From the NCBI RefSeq assembly GCF_024295805.1, contig NZ_JANCLX010000017.1:62001-126000 (forward strand): DNA of 64,000 nt, given 5' to 3'. The DNA is from Streptomyces cucumeris (GTDB lineage: Bacteria; Actinomycetota; Actinomycetes; Streptomycetales; Streptomycetaceae). This document shows, one piece after another, positions 43,568 through 52,737 of this stretch. Numbering within the stretch: the stretch's first letter is position 1; each line of letters begins with the position of its first letter. The notes under the pieces are model-generated. The model made no database searches. It was given only the letters and a program-made list of their open reading frames with translations, and was not told where the DNA came from. The position numbers and the translations under genes are program-made.

Positions 43568-44915
43568 CGTCGGCCTCCTTTCCGTCACTGACAGTGTCGG
43601 GGCCGCCACTGACAATCAACTCGCGTTCCTGGCGGGACCGTCGGCGGGGTACGGGTGGCAGGGACTGTCCGGGCAGCGGCGGCACCGGGAAGCCGCCCGC
43701 CATCGGGTCGAAGGCGGGCTCGGGGGCTTCCGCCGCCGCGGCCGCGGCCTTGGCCGTCTCGCGGTCGCGGAAGATGTCCACGACGAAGGAGAGCAGCAGC
43801 AGCGCGATCACTCCGCCGCCGACGTAGAGCACGATGTCCTGGTAGTCGTAGTTCTCGTTGCGCAGCGCCCGCACGGTGGCGACCAGCATCAGCCAGACCA
43901 TCGAGATCGGGATGAGCACCTTCCAGCCCAGCTTCATGAACTGGTCGTAGCGCACGCGCGGAAGCGAGGCGCGGATCCAGATGAAGAGGAACAGCGAGGT
44001 CACGACCTTGCCGAGGAACCACAGCAGGGGCCACCAGCCGTGGTTGGCGCCTTCCCAGAAGGTGCTGATCGGCCAGGGCGCGCGCCAGCCGCCGAGGAAG
44101 AGGGTGACCGCCACCATCGAGACGGTGACCATGTTGATGTACTCGGCGAGCATGAAGAGCGCGAACTTGATCGAGGAGTACTCGGTGTTGAAGCCGCCGA
44201 CCAGGTCGCCCTCGGACTCCGGCATATCGAACGGCGCCCGGTTGGTCTCACCGATCATCGCGATGATGTAGATCAGGAACGAGACCGGCAGCAGCACCGC
44301 GTACCAGCGGTCCTGCTGGGAGGCGACGATCTGCGAGGTCGACATCGACCCGGAGTAGAGGAACACCGCCGCGAACGACAGCCCCATCGCGATCTCGTAG
44401 CTGATCATCTGGGCGCATGAGCGCAGTCCGCCGAGCAGCGGATAGGTCGAACCCGACGACCAGCCCGCCAGCACGATCCCGTAGATGCCCACCGAGGCGG
44501 TGGCCAGGATGTAGAGGACGGCGATCGGCAGATCGGTGAGCTGCATCGTGGTGCGGTGGCCGAAGACCGAGATCTCGTTCCCGGCCGGGCCGAACGGGAT
44601 CACCGCGACCGCCATGAAGGCGGGGATGGCCGCGACGATCGGCGCCAGGACGTAGACCACCTTGTCCGCGCCTTTGACCGTCAGGTCTTCCTTGAGCATG
44701 AGCTTCACGCCGTCCGCGAGGGACTGCAGCATGCCCCAGGGGCCGTGCCGGTTGGGCCCGATGCGCAGCTGCATCCAGCCGACGACCTTGCGCTCCATGA
44801 CGATGGAGATCAGCACGGTCAGCATCAGGAAGGCGAAGCAGAAGACGACCTTGATCAGGATCAGCCACCACGGGTCGCGGCCGAACATCGACAGGTCCTC
44901 AGCGGCGACGTTCAT
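43560..44915 (-). CDS. nuoH: NADH-quinone oxidoreductase subunit H
   Basis: A 451-residue membrane subunit at the junction of the two arms. Landmarks: MERKVVGWMQLRIGPNRHGPWGMLQSLADGVKLMLKEDL, the quinone-cavity loop ETNRAPFDMPESEGDLVGGFNTEYSSIKFALFMLAEY and GWRAPWP. About 70 C-terminal residues after the last helix are Pro/Arg-rich (GGFPVPPLPGQSLPPVPRRRSR), beyond the usual 320-400 length. ATG overlaps the nuoG stop (ATGA). Confidence 0.95.
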   Translation of the reverse strand: MNVAAEDLSMFGRDPWWLILIKVVFCFAFLMLTVLISIVMERKVVGWMQLRIGPNRHGPWGMLQSLADGVKLMLKEDLTVKGADKVVYVLAPIVAAIPAFMAVAVIPFGPAGNEISVFGHRTTMQLTDLPIAVLYILATASVGIYGIVLAGWSSGSTYPLLGGLRSCAQMISYEIAMGLSFAAVFLYSGSMSTSQIVASQQDRWYAVLLPVSFLIYIIAMIGETNRAPFDMPESEGDLVGGFNTEYSSIKFALFMLAEYINMVTVSMVAVTLFLGGWRAPWPISTFWEGANHGWWPLLWFLGKVVTSLFLFIWIRASLPRVRYDQFMKLGWKVLIPISMVWLMLVATVRALRNENYDYQDIVLYVGGGVIALLLLSFVVDIFRDRETAKAAAAAAEAPEPAFDPMAGGFPVPPLPGQSLPPVPRRRSRQERELIVSGGPDTVSDGKEADGV

Positions 44916-47407
44916 GCGGTCACCTCCGGCTCGGTCGCGGGAGCGGCGATCCGGACCACATCACCGGGGCGGGCCCCGAGATCGCGGTGGATACCGCCGC
45001 CGGTGGAGGCCATCGGCAGCCAGACGACCCGGTCGGGCATATCGGTGACGGCCAGGGTGAGCTGGACGGATCCGGCCGGGCCGGTGATCCGCAGCGGCAG
45101 ACCGTCCGTCACCCCGGCCTCCTCGGCCGTGGCCTCCGAGAGCCTGGCCACGGCGGCGTGGCGGGTGCCCGCCAGCGCCGGATCGCCCTCCTGGAGCCGT
45201 CCGTGGTCCAGCAGCAGCCGGTGACCGGCGAGAACCGCCTCGCCCTCGGCGGGCCGCGGCAGCGGACCCCCGGTCTCCAGCGGAACGGTGGTGTGCGGGC
45301 CCTGCCAGGCGCCCAGCCGGGACAGCTCGGCACGGGCCGCGTCCACGTCCGGCAGGTCCAGCGGGGTGTCCAGCGCGTCGGCCAGCATATGCAGCACCCG
45401 GGTGTCCGGGAGGGTGTGACGGCGGGTCATCTGGTCCGGTTTGAGCGCCGCCTCGAACGGCCGGGCCCGCCCCTCCCAGGTGAGGAAGGTGCCCTGCTTC
45501 TCCGGGACCGCCGCGACCGGCAGCACCACATCCGCCCGCTCGGTGACCTCCGAGGGCCGCTGCTCCAGGCTGACGGTGAAGCCGACCGCGTCCAGGGCGG
45601 CCAACGCCCGTGCCGGATCGGGCAGATCGCCCACCTCGACCCCGGCGACCAGCAGCGCGCCGAGCGCCCCGGTGGCCGCGGCCTCGATGATCCGGCCGGT
45701 GTCCCGGCCCTCCTGGTGCGGCAGCCCGGACACGCCCCATACGGCCGCGGTCTCCTCGCGGGCGCGCGGATCGGCGGCGGGACGGCCGCCGGGCAGCAGC
45801 CCGGGCAGGGCTCCCGCCTCGATCGCGCCCCGCTCCCCCGCCCGGCGCGGGATCCACGCGAGCGTGGCCCCGGTGGCGGCGGCGGCCCGCACCGCGGCGG
45901 TCAGCGCGCCCGCCACGGACGCCAGCCGCTCGCCCACCAGGATCACCGCGCCCTCGGCGCGCAGCGCCTCCGCCGCGGACTCCCCGGTCTCGTCCAGACC
46001 GGTGCGGCCCGCGATGGCGTCCAGCCACTCGGTCTCGGTACCGGGGGCGGCGGGCAGCAGCGTGCCGCCCGCCTTCTCCAGCCCCCGGGTGGCATGGGTG
46101 GCGAGCGAGAAGGTGCGCTGGCCGTGCTTGCGGTGGGCCTTGCGCAGCCGCAGGAAGACCCCGGGTGCCTCCTCCTCCGCCTCGAAGCCGGCCAGCAGCA
46201 CCGCCGGGGCCTTCTCCAGCGTGGTGTAGGTGAGCCCGGTGCCGTCCAGGTCACGGCCGCGGCCCGCGACCTGCGCGGCCAGGAAGTCGGCTTCCTCCTG
46301 GCTGTGCACCCGGGCGCGGAAGTCGATGTCGTTGGTCTCCAGGGCCAGCCGCGCGAACTTCGCGTAGGCGTAGGCGTCCTCGACCGTGAGCCGGCCGCCG
46401 GTCAGCACCCCGGTCCGGCCGCGCGCCGCGGCCAGCCCCGCCGCGGCCGCCTCCAGCGCCTCCGGCCAGCTCGCCGTCTCCAGCTCACCGGTCTCCCGGT
46501 TGCGCACCAGGGGGGTGGTGAGCCGGTCGGGGAGCTGGGCGTAGCGGAAGCCGAAACGGCCCTTGTCGCAGATCCACTCCTCGTTGACCTCGGGGTCGTC
46601 CGCCGCGAGCCGCCGCAGCACCTTGCCGCGCCGGTGGTCGGTGCGGGTCGCGCAGCCACCCGCGCAGTGCTCGCACACACTCGGCGAGGAGACCAGGTCG
46701 AAGGGGCGGGAACGGAAGCGGTACGCCGCCGAAGTGAGCGCTCCCACCGGACAGATCTGGATGGTGTTGCCGGAGAAGTACGACTCGAAGGGGTCGCCCT
46801 CACCGGTGCCCACCTGCTGGAGCGCGCCCCGCTCCAGCAGCTCGATCATCGGGTCCCCGGCGACCTGGTTGGAGAAGCGGGTGCAGCGCGCGCACAGCAC
46901 ACAGCGCTCGCGGTCCAGCAGCACCTGCGTGGAGATCGGCACCGGCTTCTCGAACGTCCGCTTCCTGCCCTCGAAGCGGCTGTCGGCCGAGCCGGTGGAC
47001 ATCGCCTGGTTCTGCAGCGGGCACTCACCGCCCTTGTCGCAGACCGGGCAGTCCAGCGGGTGGTTGATCAGCAGCAGCTCCATCACCCCGCGCTGCGCCT
47101 TCTCGGCGACCGGCGAGGTGAGCTGGGTCTTCACGACCATGCCGTCGGTGCAGGTGATGGTGCACGAGGCCATCGGCTTGCGCTGGCCCTCGACCTCGAC
47201 GATGCACTGGCGGCAGGCACCCGCGGGGTCCAGCAGCGGATGGTCGCAGAACCGGGGGATCTCGATGCCGAGCAGCTCGGCGGCGCGGATGACCAGGGTC
47301 CCCTTGGGGACGGAGATCTCGATCCCGTCGATGGTGACGGACACCAGATCCTCTCGCGGCACCGCCGCCTCCCCGCCTCCCGAGGGTGCGTTGGTGGTCA
47401 CGGTCAT
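44912..47407 (-). CDS. nuoG: NADH-quinone oxidoreductase subunit G
   Basis: An 831-residue iron-sulfur subunit. The N-terminal 2Fe-2S ferredoxin domain has its cysteines at FCDHPLLDPAGACRQCIVEVEGQ...SC. The His-ligated cluster loop is HPLDCPVCDKGGECPLQNQ, and another cluster binds at CVLCARCTRFS. CEHCAGGCATRTDHR...WICDKGRF is the extra N7-type 4Fe-4S motif found in some bacterial NuoG. The rest is a molybdopterin-oxidoreductase-like domain that has lost its cofactor role. ATG overlaps the nuoF stop. Confidence 0.95.
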   Translation of the reverse strand: MTVTTNAPSGGGEAAVPREDLVSVTIDGIEISVPKGTLVIRAAELLGIEIPRFCDHPLLDPAGACRQCIVEVEGQRKPMASCTITCTDGMVVKTQLTSPVAEKAQRGVMELLLINHPLDCPVCDKGGECPLQNQAMSTGSADSRFEGRKRTFEKPVPISTQVLLDRERCVLCARCTRFSNQVAGDPMIELLERGALQQVGTGEGDPFESYFSGNTIQICPVGALTSAAYRFRSRPFDLVSSPSVCEHCAGGCATRTDHRRGKVLRRLAADDPEVNEEWICDKGRFGFRYAQLPDRLTTPLVRNRETGELETASWPEALEAAAAGLAAARGRTGVLTGGRLTVEDAYAYAKFARLALETNDIDFRARVHSQEEADFLAAQVAGRGRDLDGTGLTYTTLEKAPAVLLAGFEAEEEAPGVFLRLRKAHRKHGQRTFSLATHATRGLEKAGGTLLPAAPGTETEWLDAIAGRTGLDETGESAAEALRAEGAVILVGERLASVAGALTAAVRAAAATGATLAWIPRRAGERGAIEAGALPGLLPGGRPAADPRAREETAAVWGVSGLPHQEGRDTGRIIEAAATGALGALLVAGVEVGDLPDPARALAALDAVGFTVSLEQRPSEVTERADVVLPVAAVPEKQGTFLTWEGRARPFEAALKPDQMTRRHTLPDTRVLHMLADALDTPLDLPDVDAARAELSRLGAWQGPHTTVPLETGGPLPRPAEGEAVLAGHRLLLDHGRLQEGDPALAGTRHAAVARLSEATAEEAGVTDGLPLRITGPAGSVQLTLAVTDMPDRVVWLPMASTGGGIHRDLGARPGDVVRIAAPATEPEVTA

Positions 47408-48786
47408 GCGTTCACCCCCAGGTGAGTGGAGCGCGGCTCATCGGCCCACACCGTGGACCTCGCCGGGTCGAAGGGACAGCCGCCGCCGGTGATGTGCTGC
47501 TCGTACTCCTCGCGGAAGTACTTGAGGGAGGAGAAGATCGGGCTGGCCGCGCCGTCGCCCAGTGCGCAGAAGGACTTGCCGTTGATGTTGTCGGCGATGT
47601 CCGCCAGCTTGTCGAGGTCGTCCATCCGCCCCTTGCCTGCCTCCAGGTCGCGCAGGAGCTGGACCAGCCAGTACGTGCCCTCGCGGCAGGGCGTGCACTT
47701 GCCGCAGGACTCATGGGCGTAGAACTCGGTCCAGCGGGTCACCGCCCGCACCACACAGGTGGTCTCGTCGAAGCACTGGAGCGCCTTGGTGCCCAGCATC
47801 GACCCGGCCGCGCCCACGCCCTCGTAGTCCAGCGGGACATCGAGGTGCTCCTCGGTGAGCAGCGGGGTGGAGGACCCGCCCGGGGTCCAGAACTTCAGCC
47901 GGTGGCCGGGGCGCATCCCGCCGCTCATATCGAGCAGTTGGCGCAGGGTGATGCCGAGCGGGCCCTCGTACTGCCCGGGGTTGGCCACATGGCCGGACAG
48001 CGAGTAGAGCGTGAAGCCCGGGGACTTCTCGCTGCCCATCGAACGGAACCATTCCTTGCCCTTGTTGAGGATCGCGGGAACCGAGGCGATGGACTCGACG
48101 TTGTTCACCACAGTGGGGCACGCGTACAGACCCGCGACCGCCGGGAAGGGCGGCCGGAGCCGGGGCTGACCGCGCCGCCCCTCCAGCGAGTCCAGCAGTG
48201 CGGTCTCCTCACCGCAGATGTACGCGCCGGCGCCCGCGTGCACCGTGATGTCGAGACCGGGCAGTCCCGCCATCCCCAGCTTCTGGCTGCGGCGTTCGGC
48301 CGTGCCGAGGTAGCCCGCCTCGTACGCCTCGCGCACCGCCTCGTGCAGCCGCCGCAGTACGGGGACGACCTCACCGCGCAGATAGATGAAGGCGTGCTCG
48401 GAGCGGATGGCGTGGCAGGCGATGACCATGCCCTCGATGAGGGAGTGCGGATTGGCGTAGAGAAGGGGGATGTCCTTGCAGGTACCCGGCTCCGACTCAT
48501 CGGCGTTGACCACCAGGTAATGCGGTTTGCCGTCGCCCTGCGGAATGAACTGCCACTTCATCCCGGTGGGGAAGCCCGCGCCGCCGCGGCCGCGCAGCCC
48601 CGCGTCCTTCACCAGCGCGATCACATCGTCCGGGGCCATGGCGAGCGCCTTGCGCATACCGTCGTAGCCCTCGTGGCGCAGATAGGTGCGCAGCGTCCAC
48701 GCGTTGGGCTGGTCCCAGAACGCGGAGAGCACCGGTGCCAGCAGCTTCTCCGGGCTGTGCTCGTTGAGCTCGGTCGTCACAGTCAT
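47404..48786 (-). CDS. nuoF: NADH-quinone oxidoreductase subunit F (NADH/FMN site)
   Basis: A 460-residue flavoprotein where NADH enters. GLRGRGGAGFPTGMKWQF and NADESEPGTCKD bind FMN and NADH. The 4Fe-4S cluster N3 binds at ESCGKCTPCREGT and a later cysteine (NGKSFCALGDGA). The start is fixed by the TGATG junction with nuoE; the longer open frame is a shadow of nuoE. Its presence only in this operon means the second nuo cluster must borrow it or use another donor. Confidence 0.95.
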   Translation of the reverse strand: MTVTTELNEHSPEKLLAPVLSAFWDQPNAWTLRTYLRHEGYDGMRKALAMAPDDVIALVKDAGLRGRGGAGFPTGMKWQFIPQGDGKPHYLVVNADESEPGTCKDIPLLYANPHSLIEGMVIACHAIRSEHAFIYLRGEVVPVLRRLHEAVREAYEAGYLGTAERRSQKLGMAGLPGLDITVHAGAGAYICGEETALLDSLEGRRGQPRLRPPFPAVAGLYACPTVVNNVESIASVPAILNKGKEWFRSMGSEKSPGFTLYSLSGHVANPGQYEGPLGITLRQLLDMSGGMRPGHRLKFWTPGGSSTPLLTEEHLDVPLDYEGVGAAGSMLGTKALQCFDETTCVVRAVTRWTEFYAHESCGKCTPCREGTYWLVQLLRDLEAGKGRMDDLDKLADIADNINGKSFCALGDGAASPIFSSLKYFREEYEQHITGGGCPFDPARSTVWADEPRSTHLGVNA

Positions 48787-49616
48787 CACTCCCCCTCCTC
48801 GGTGACCGGACCGGACGGGTGCTGCGGATCGGAGGCCGAGGTCCGCTGCGGCGCGTCGTGCGAGCTCGGGTGGGACGCGGGCGGCTCGTCCGACGGAGCG
48901 CCGGAAGACCTGGGCGAGACGACCCGGCCCGGTGCGCTCTCGCCCTTGGCCAGCCGCAGTCCGACCAGCGAGGCGGGTCCGGCGGCGCCGCCGGCCTCGA
49001 CGGCGCCCGGCCGCGGGTCGGGGAAGCCCGCGAGGATCCGCGCGGTCTCCTTGTAGGTGCACAGCGGGGCGCCGCGGGTGGGCTCGACGGTCCGGCCCGC
49101 CCGGAGGTCGTCGACCAGCCGCTTCGCGGAGTCCACCGTCTGGTTGTCGAAGAACTCCCAGTTGACCATCACCACGGGGGCGAAGTCGCAGGCCGCGTTG
49201 CACTCGATGTGCTCCAGGGTGACCTTGCCGTCCTCGGTGGTCTCCCCGTTGCCCACCTCCAGATGGCGCTGGAGCTCCTCGAAGATCGCGTCGCCGCCCA
49301 TCACCGCGCACAGGGTGTTGGTGCACACCCCCACCTGGTAGTCACCGGAGGGCTTGCGCCGGTACATGGTGTAGAAGGTGACGACCGCGGTGACCTCGGC
49401 GGTGGTGAGGTCCAGCACCTCGGCGCAGAACCGCACCCCGGTGCGGGTGACATGGCCCTCCTCGGACTGCACCAGGTGCAGCAGCGGCAGCAGCGCGCTG
49501 CGGCTGTCCGGGTAGCGGGCGATCACCTCCCGGGCGTCCGCCTCCAGCCGGGCACGCACCTCGGCCGGATAGTCGGGGGCGGGAAGCTGCGGCATCCCCA
49601 GAGTTACGTCACTCAC
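48786..49616 (-). CDS. nuoE: NADH-quinone oxidoreductase subunit E with extended C-terminus
   Basis: A 276-residue subunit. Residues 1-190 are the NuoE thioredoxin-like domain with the off-path 2Fe-2S cluster N1a (VCTNTLCAVMGG and ECNAACDFAPVVMV). About 80 further residues are Ser/Pro-rich and unlikely to fold. GTG start overlaps the nuoD stop (GTGA). The usual length is 160-240. Confidence 0.94.
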   Translation of the reverse strand: MSDVTLGMPQLPAPDYPAEVRARLEADAREVIARYPDSRSALLPLLHLVQSEEGHVTRTGVRFCAEVLDLTTAEVTAVVTFYTMYRRKPSGDYQVGVCTNTLCAVMGGDAIFEELQRHLEVGNGETTEDGKVTLEHIECNAACDFAPVVMVNWEFFDNQTVDSAKRLVDDLRAGRTVEPTRGAPLCTYKETARILAGFPDPRPGAVEAGGAAGPASLVGLRLAKGESAPGRVVSPRSSGAPSDEPPASHPSSHDAPQRTSASDPQHPSGPVTEEGE

Positions 49617-50947
49617 CTGTCGACGCCTCCCATCACAGGGTCGATGGACGCCACGGCGACGATCACGTCGGCGACCTGGCCGCCTTCGCACATCGCCGCC
49701 ACGGCCTGCAGATTGGTGAACGACGGATCCCGGAAGTGGACGCGGAACGGGCGGGTGCCGCCGTCGCTGACCATGTGCACGCCCAGTTCGCCCTTGGGCG
49801 ACTCCACCGCGATGTACGCCTGTCCGGGCGGGACCCGGAATCCCTCGGTCACCAGCTTGAAGTGGTGGATCAGGGCCTCCATCGAGGTGCCCATGATGTT
49901 CTTGATGTGGTCCAGGGAGTTGCCGAGACCGTCCGGGCCGAGCGCGAGCTGCGCGGGCCAGGCGATCTTCTTGTCCTCGACCATCACCGGGCCGGGCTCC
50001 AGCCGCTCCAGGCACTGCTCCACGATCCGCAGCGACTGGCGCATCTCCTCCAGCCGGATCAGGAAGCGGCCGTAGGCGTCGCAGGTGTCGGCGGTCGGCA
50101 CCTCGAAGTCGTAGTTCTCGTAGCCGCAGTAGGGGTTGGACTTGCGCAGATCGTGCGGGAGTCCGGTGGCGCGCACGATCGGGCCGGTCGCGCCGAGGGC
50201 CATACAGCCCGCCAGGTCGAGATAGCCGACGTCCTGGAGCCGGGCCTTGAAGATGGGGTTCCCGGTCGCCAGCTTGTCGTACTCGGGCAGGTTCTTGCGC
50301 ATCTGGATGAGGAAGGCGCGGATCTGGTCGACCGCTCCCGGCGGCAGATCCTGGGCCAGCCCACCGGGCCGGATGTAGGCGTGGTTCATCCGCAGCCCGG
50401 TGATCAGCTCGAAGATGTCGAGGATCAGCTCACGGTCGCGGAAGCCATAGATCATCACGGTGGTCGCGCCCAGCTCCATACCGCCGGTGGCGATGGCCAC
50501 CAGATGGGAGGAGAGCCGGTTGAGCTCCATCAGCAGCACCCGGATGACCGAGGCCCGGTCCGGCACCTGGTCCTCGATGCCGAGCAGCTTCTCGACGCCC
50601 AGGCAGTACGCCGCCTCGTTGTAGAAGGGCGTCAGGTAATCCATGCGGGTCACGAAGGTGGTGCCCTGCGTCCAGTTCCGGAATTCGAGGTTCTTCTCGA
50701 TTCCGGTGTGCAGATAACCGATTCCGCAGCGGGCCTCGGTGACCGTCTCGCCGTCGATCTCCAGGATCAGCCGGAGCACCCCGTGCGTGGAGGGGTGCTG
50801 CGGACCCATGTTGACGATGATCCGCTCATCGTCGGCCCGGGCCGCGGCGGCCACGACCTCGTCCCAGTCGCCGCCGGTGACGGTGTAGACGGTGCCCTCG
50901 GTCGTCTCGCGCGCGGAGGCGGAGGGAGTGGCATGGGTGGCAGACAT
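49613..50947 (-). CDS. nuoD: NADH-quinone oxidoreductase subunit D (49-kDa)
   Basis: A 444-residue subunit forming the quinone pocket with NuoB. NMGPQHPSTHGVLRLILEIDGE carries the quinone-binding histidine. GLRMNHAYIRPGGLAQDLP and the C-terminal DPVMGGVDR, homologous to the hydrogenase metal-ligand region, are present. A 35-residue variable N-terminus precedes the core. No nuoD exists in the second cluster. Confidence 0.95.
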   Translation of the reverse strand: MSATHATPSASARETTEGTVYTVTGGDWDEVVAAAARADDERIIVNMGPQHPSTHGVLRLILEIDGETVTEARCGIGYLHTGIEKNLEFRNWTQGTTFVTRMDYLTPFYNEAAYCLGVEKLLGIEDQVPDRASVIRVLLMELNRLSSHLVAIATGGMELGATTVMIYGFRDRELILDIFELITGLRMNHAYIRPGGLAQDLPPGAVDQIRAFLIQMRKNLPEYDKLATGNPIFKARLQDVGYLDLAGCMALGATGPIVRATGLPHDLRKSNPYCGYENYDFEVPTADTCDAYGRFLIRLEEMRQSLRIVEQCLERLEPGPVMVEDKKIAWPAQLALGPDGLGNSLDHIKNIMGTSMEALIHHFKLVTEGFRVPPGQAYIAVESPKGELGVHMVSDGGTRPFRVHFRDPSFTNLQAVAAMCEGGQVADVIVAVASIDPVMGGVDR

Positions 50948-51678
50948 CAGCTGTACGACCTCCGCTGGTCCGGAGCCGGGATCTGGGCGCCCTTGTACTC
51001 GACGGGGATACCGCCCAGGGGGTAGTCCTTGCGCTGCGGGAAGCCCTGCCAGTCGTCCGGCATCATGATCCGCGTCAGCGCGGGATGGCCGTCGAAGACC
51101 AGGCCGAAGAAGTCGTAGGTCTCGCGCTCGTGCCAGTCGTTGGTCGGGTACACATCGACGATCGACGGGATGTGCGGATCGTCGTCGGGGGCGCCCACCT
51201 CCAGCCGGATCATCCGGTTGTGGGTGATCGACCGCAGGTGGTAGACGGCGTGCAGCTCCCGGCCCTTGTCACCGGGGAAGTGCACCCCGCTGACCCCGGT
51301 GCACAGCTCGAAGCGGAGCGCCGGGTCGTCGCGCAGCGTCCGGGCCACCCGCGGCAGGTGCTCGCGCGCGATGTGGAAGGTCAGCTCATCGCGGTCCACG
51401 ACGGTCTTCTCGATCGCGTTCTCGGGGAGCAGCGACTGCTCCTCCAGCGCGCCCTCGAGTTCATCGGCGACCTCGTCGAACCAGCCCCCGTACGGACGGC
51501 CGGCCTGGCCGGGCAGCCGCACCGGACGCACCAGCCCGCCGTACCCGGTGGTGTCACCGCCGTTGTTGGCACCGAACATGCCGTGCTGGACCCGGATGGC
51601 CTCGCCGTGGTCACCGCGCCTGCCGGGGAGGTTCTCCGCGTTGAGGTCCTGGTCGGGATTGACCCCGTTCGCCTTCAC
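50947..51678 (-). CDS. nuoC: NADH-quinone oxidoreductase subunit C (30-kDa)
   Basis: A 243-residue subunit with the 30-kDa signature WHERETYDFFGLVFDGHPAL and RIMMPDDWQGFPQRKDYPLGG. An N-terminal extension of about 90 residues precedes the core. The GTG at 51678 overlaps the nuoB stop (GTGA), and the stop codon shares a base with the nuoD ATG. Unlike nuoC2 it has no low-complexity tail. Confidence 0.94.
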   Translation of the reverse strand: MKANGVNPDQDLNAENLPGRRGDHGEAIRVQHGMFGANNGGDTTGYGGLVRPVRLPGQAGRPYGGWFDEVADELEGALEEQSLLPENAIEKTVVDRDELTFHIAREHLPRVARTLRDDPALRFELCTGVSGVHFPGDKGRELHAVYHLRSITHNRMIRLEVGAPDDDPHIPSIVDVYPTNDWHERETYDFFGLVFDGHPALTRIMMPDDWQGFPQRKDYPLGGIPVEYKGAQIPAPDQRRSYS

Positions 51679-52229
51679 CTGAGCAGCCCCTTCATCTCGA
51701 TCGTCGGGAGCGCCTTGAGCGCCGCTTCCTCCGCCTCCCGGGCCGCGCGCTCGCGGTTCACGCCGAGCTTCTCCTCGCGGATCTTCTGGTGCAGCTTGAG
51801 GATCGCGTCCAGGAGCATCTCGGGGCGCGGCGGACAGCCGGGCAGATAGATGTCGACCGGGACGATGTGATCGACGCCCTGCACGATCGCGTAGTTGTTG
51901 AACATGCCTCCGGAGGAGGCGCAGACGCCCATGGAGATGACCCACTTGGGGTTCGGCATCTGGTCATAGACCTGCCGCAGCACCGGTGCCATCTTCTGGC
52001 TGACCCGGCCCGCGACGATCATGAGGTCGGCCTGCCGGGGCGAGCCCCGGAAGACCTCCATGCCGAAGCGGGCGAGGTCGTAGCGGCCGGCACCGGTGGT
52101 CATCATCTCGATGGCACAGCAGGCCAGGCCGAAGGTGGCCGGGAACACGGAGGACTTGCGGGCCAGTCCGGCGGCCTGTTCCACGGTGGTGAGCAGGAAG
52201 CCGCTCGGGAGTTTCTCTTCGATACCCAT
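51675..52229 (-). CDS. nuoB: NADH-quinone oxidoreductase subunit B (cluster N2)
   Basis: A 184-residue subunit carrying the terminal cluster N2: FGLACCAIEMM, SMGVCASSGGMF and YLPGCPPRPEMLLDAIL. Typical length. ATG start 31 bp after nuoA with GGGGA upstream. Confidence 0.95.
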   Translation of the reverse strand: MGIEEKLPSGFLLTTVEQAAGLARKSSVFPATFGLACCAIEMMTTGAGRYDLARFGMEVFRGSPRQADLMIVAGRVSQKMAPVLRQVYDQMPNPKWVISMGVCASSGGMFNNYAIVQGVDHIVPVDIYLPGCPPRPEMLLDAILKLHQKIREEKLGVNRERAAREAEEAALKALPTIEMKGLLR

Positions 52230-52260
52230 GCGCTGTTTCCCCTATCTCCTCTTGGCCCCT

Positions 52261-52620
52261 TCAGTCCCACTCCAGTCCGCCGCGCCGCCACACATAGGCG
52301 TAGGCGACGAAGACGGTGAGCACGAAGAGGAGCATCTCCACGAGCCCGAACAGCCCCAGGGCGTCGAAGGAAACGGCCCAGGGGTAGAGGAAGACGATCT
52401 CGATGTCGAAGACGATGAAGAGCATCGCCGTCAGGTAGTACTTGATGGGGAAGCGCCCACCGCCGGCCGGATGCGGAGTCGGCTCGATACCGCATTCGTA
52501 GGCCTCGAGCCTGGCCCGGTTGTAGCGCTTGGGGCCGATGATCGCGGCCATGAAAACCGAGAAGATCGCAAAACCTGCCCCGAGGGCTCCCAGTACGAGG
52601 ATGGGCGCGTATGCGTTCAC
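52261..52620 (-). CDS. nuoA: NADH-quinone oxidoreductase subunit A
   Basis: A 119-residue three-helix subunit, first gene of the 14-gene operon. The signature loop YECGIEPTPHPAGGGRFPIKYYLTAMLFIVFDIEIVFLYPWAV includes the loop cysteine. GTG start at 52620 with GGGAG upstream. A Rex-type operator lies about 80 bp upstream, so the operon is likely repressed when NADH is low. Confidence 0.95.
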   Translation of the reverse strand: MNAYAPILVLGALGAGFAIFSVFMAAIIGPKRYNRARLEAYECGIEPTPHPAGGGRFPIKYYLTAMLFIVFDIEIVFLYPWAVSFDALGLFGLVEMLLFVLTVFVAYAYVWRRGGLEWD

Positions 52621-52699
52621 CGTCCTCGCTCCCTTCAGTCGACGATGACTGTCTGGCGGACCGCACGGACGTGCCGTCGCCCCACGAAGATCGTGCTCA

Positions 52700-52715
52700 T
52701 GTGAGGCAGTTCACA
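52700..52715. promoter_or_regulatory. Rex operator (ROP) upstream of nuoA
   Basis: TGTGAGGCAGTTCACA matches the Rex consensus TGTGAAN4TTCACA except at one position. Rex is the redox-sensing repressor that leaves DNA when the NADH/NAD+ ratio rises. As I recall, nuoA-N is a Rex target in S. coelicolor. The site lies just downstream of the candidate -10, where binding would block transcription. Confidence 0.8.
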
Positions 52716-52731
52716 AGCCCGTTTCGCCTGC

Positions 52732-52737
52732 ATCCTA
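52732..52737 (-). promoter_or_regulatory. Candidate -10 (TAGGAT) of the nuoA-N promoter
   Basis: TAGGAT on the minus strand fits TAnnnT and lies 17-22 bp upstream of the Rex operator. No strong -35 is recognisable. Confidence 0.4.

Noticed and set aside
44987..47425. An 812-codon plus-strand frame antisense to nuoG
   Set aside because: Shadow of nuoG; no recognisable motif and no ribosome site.
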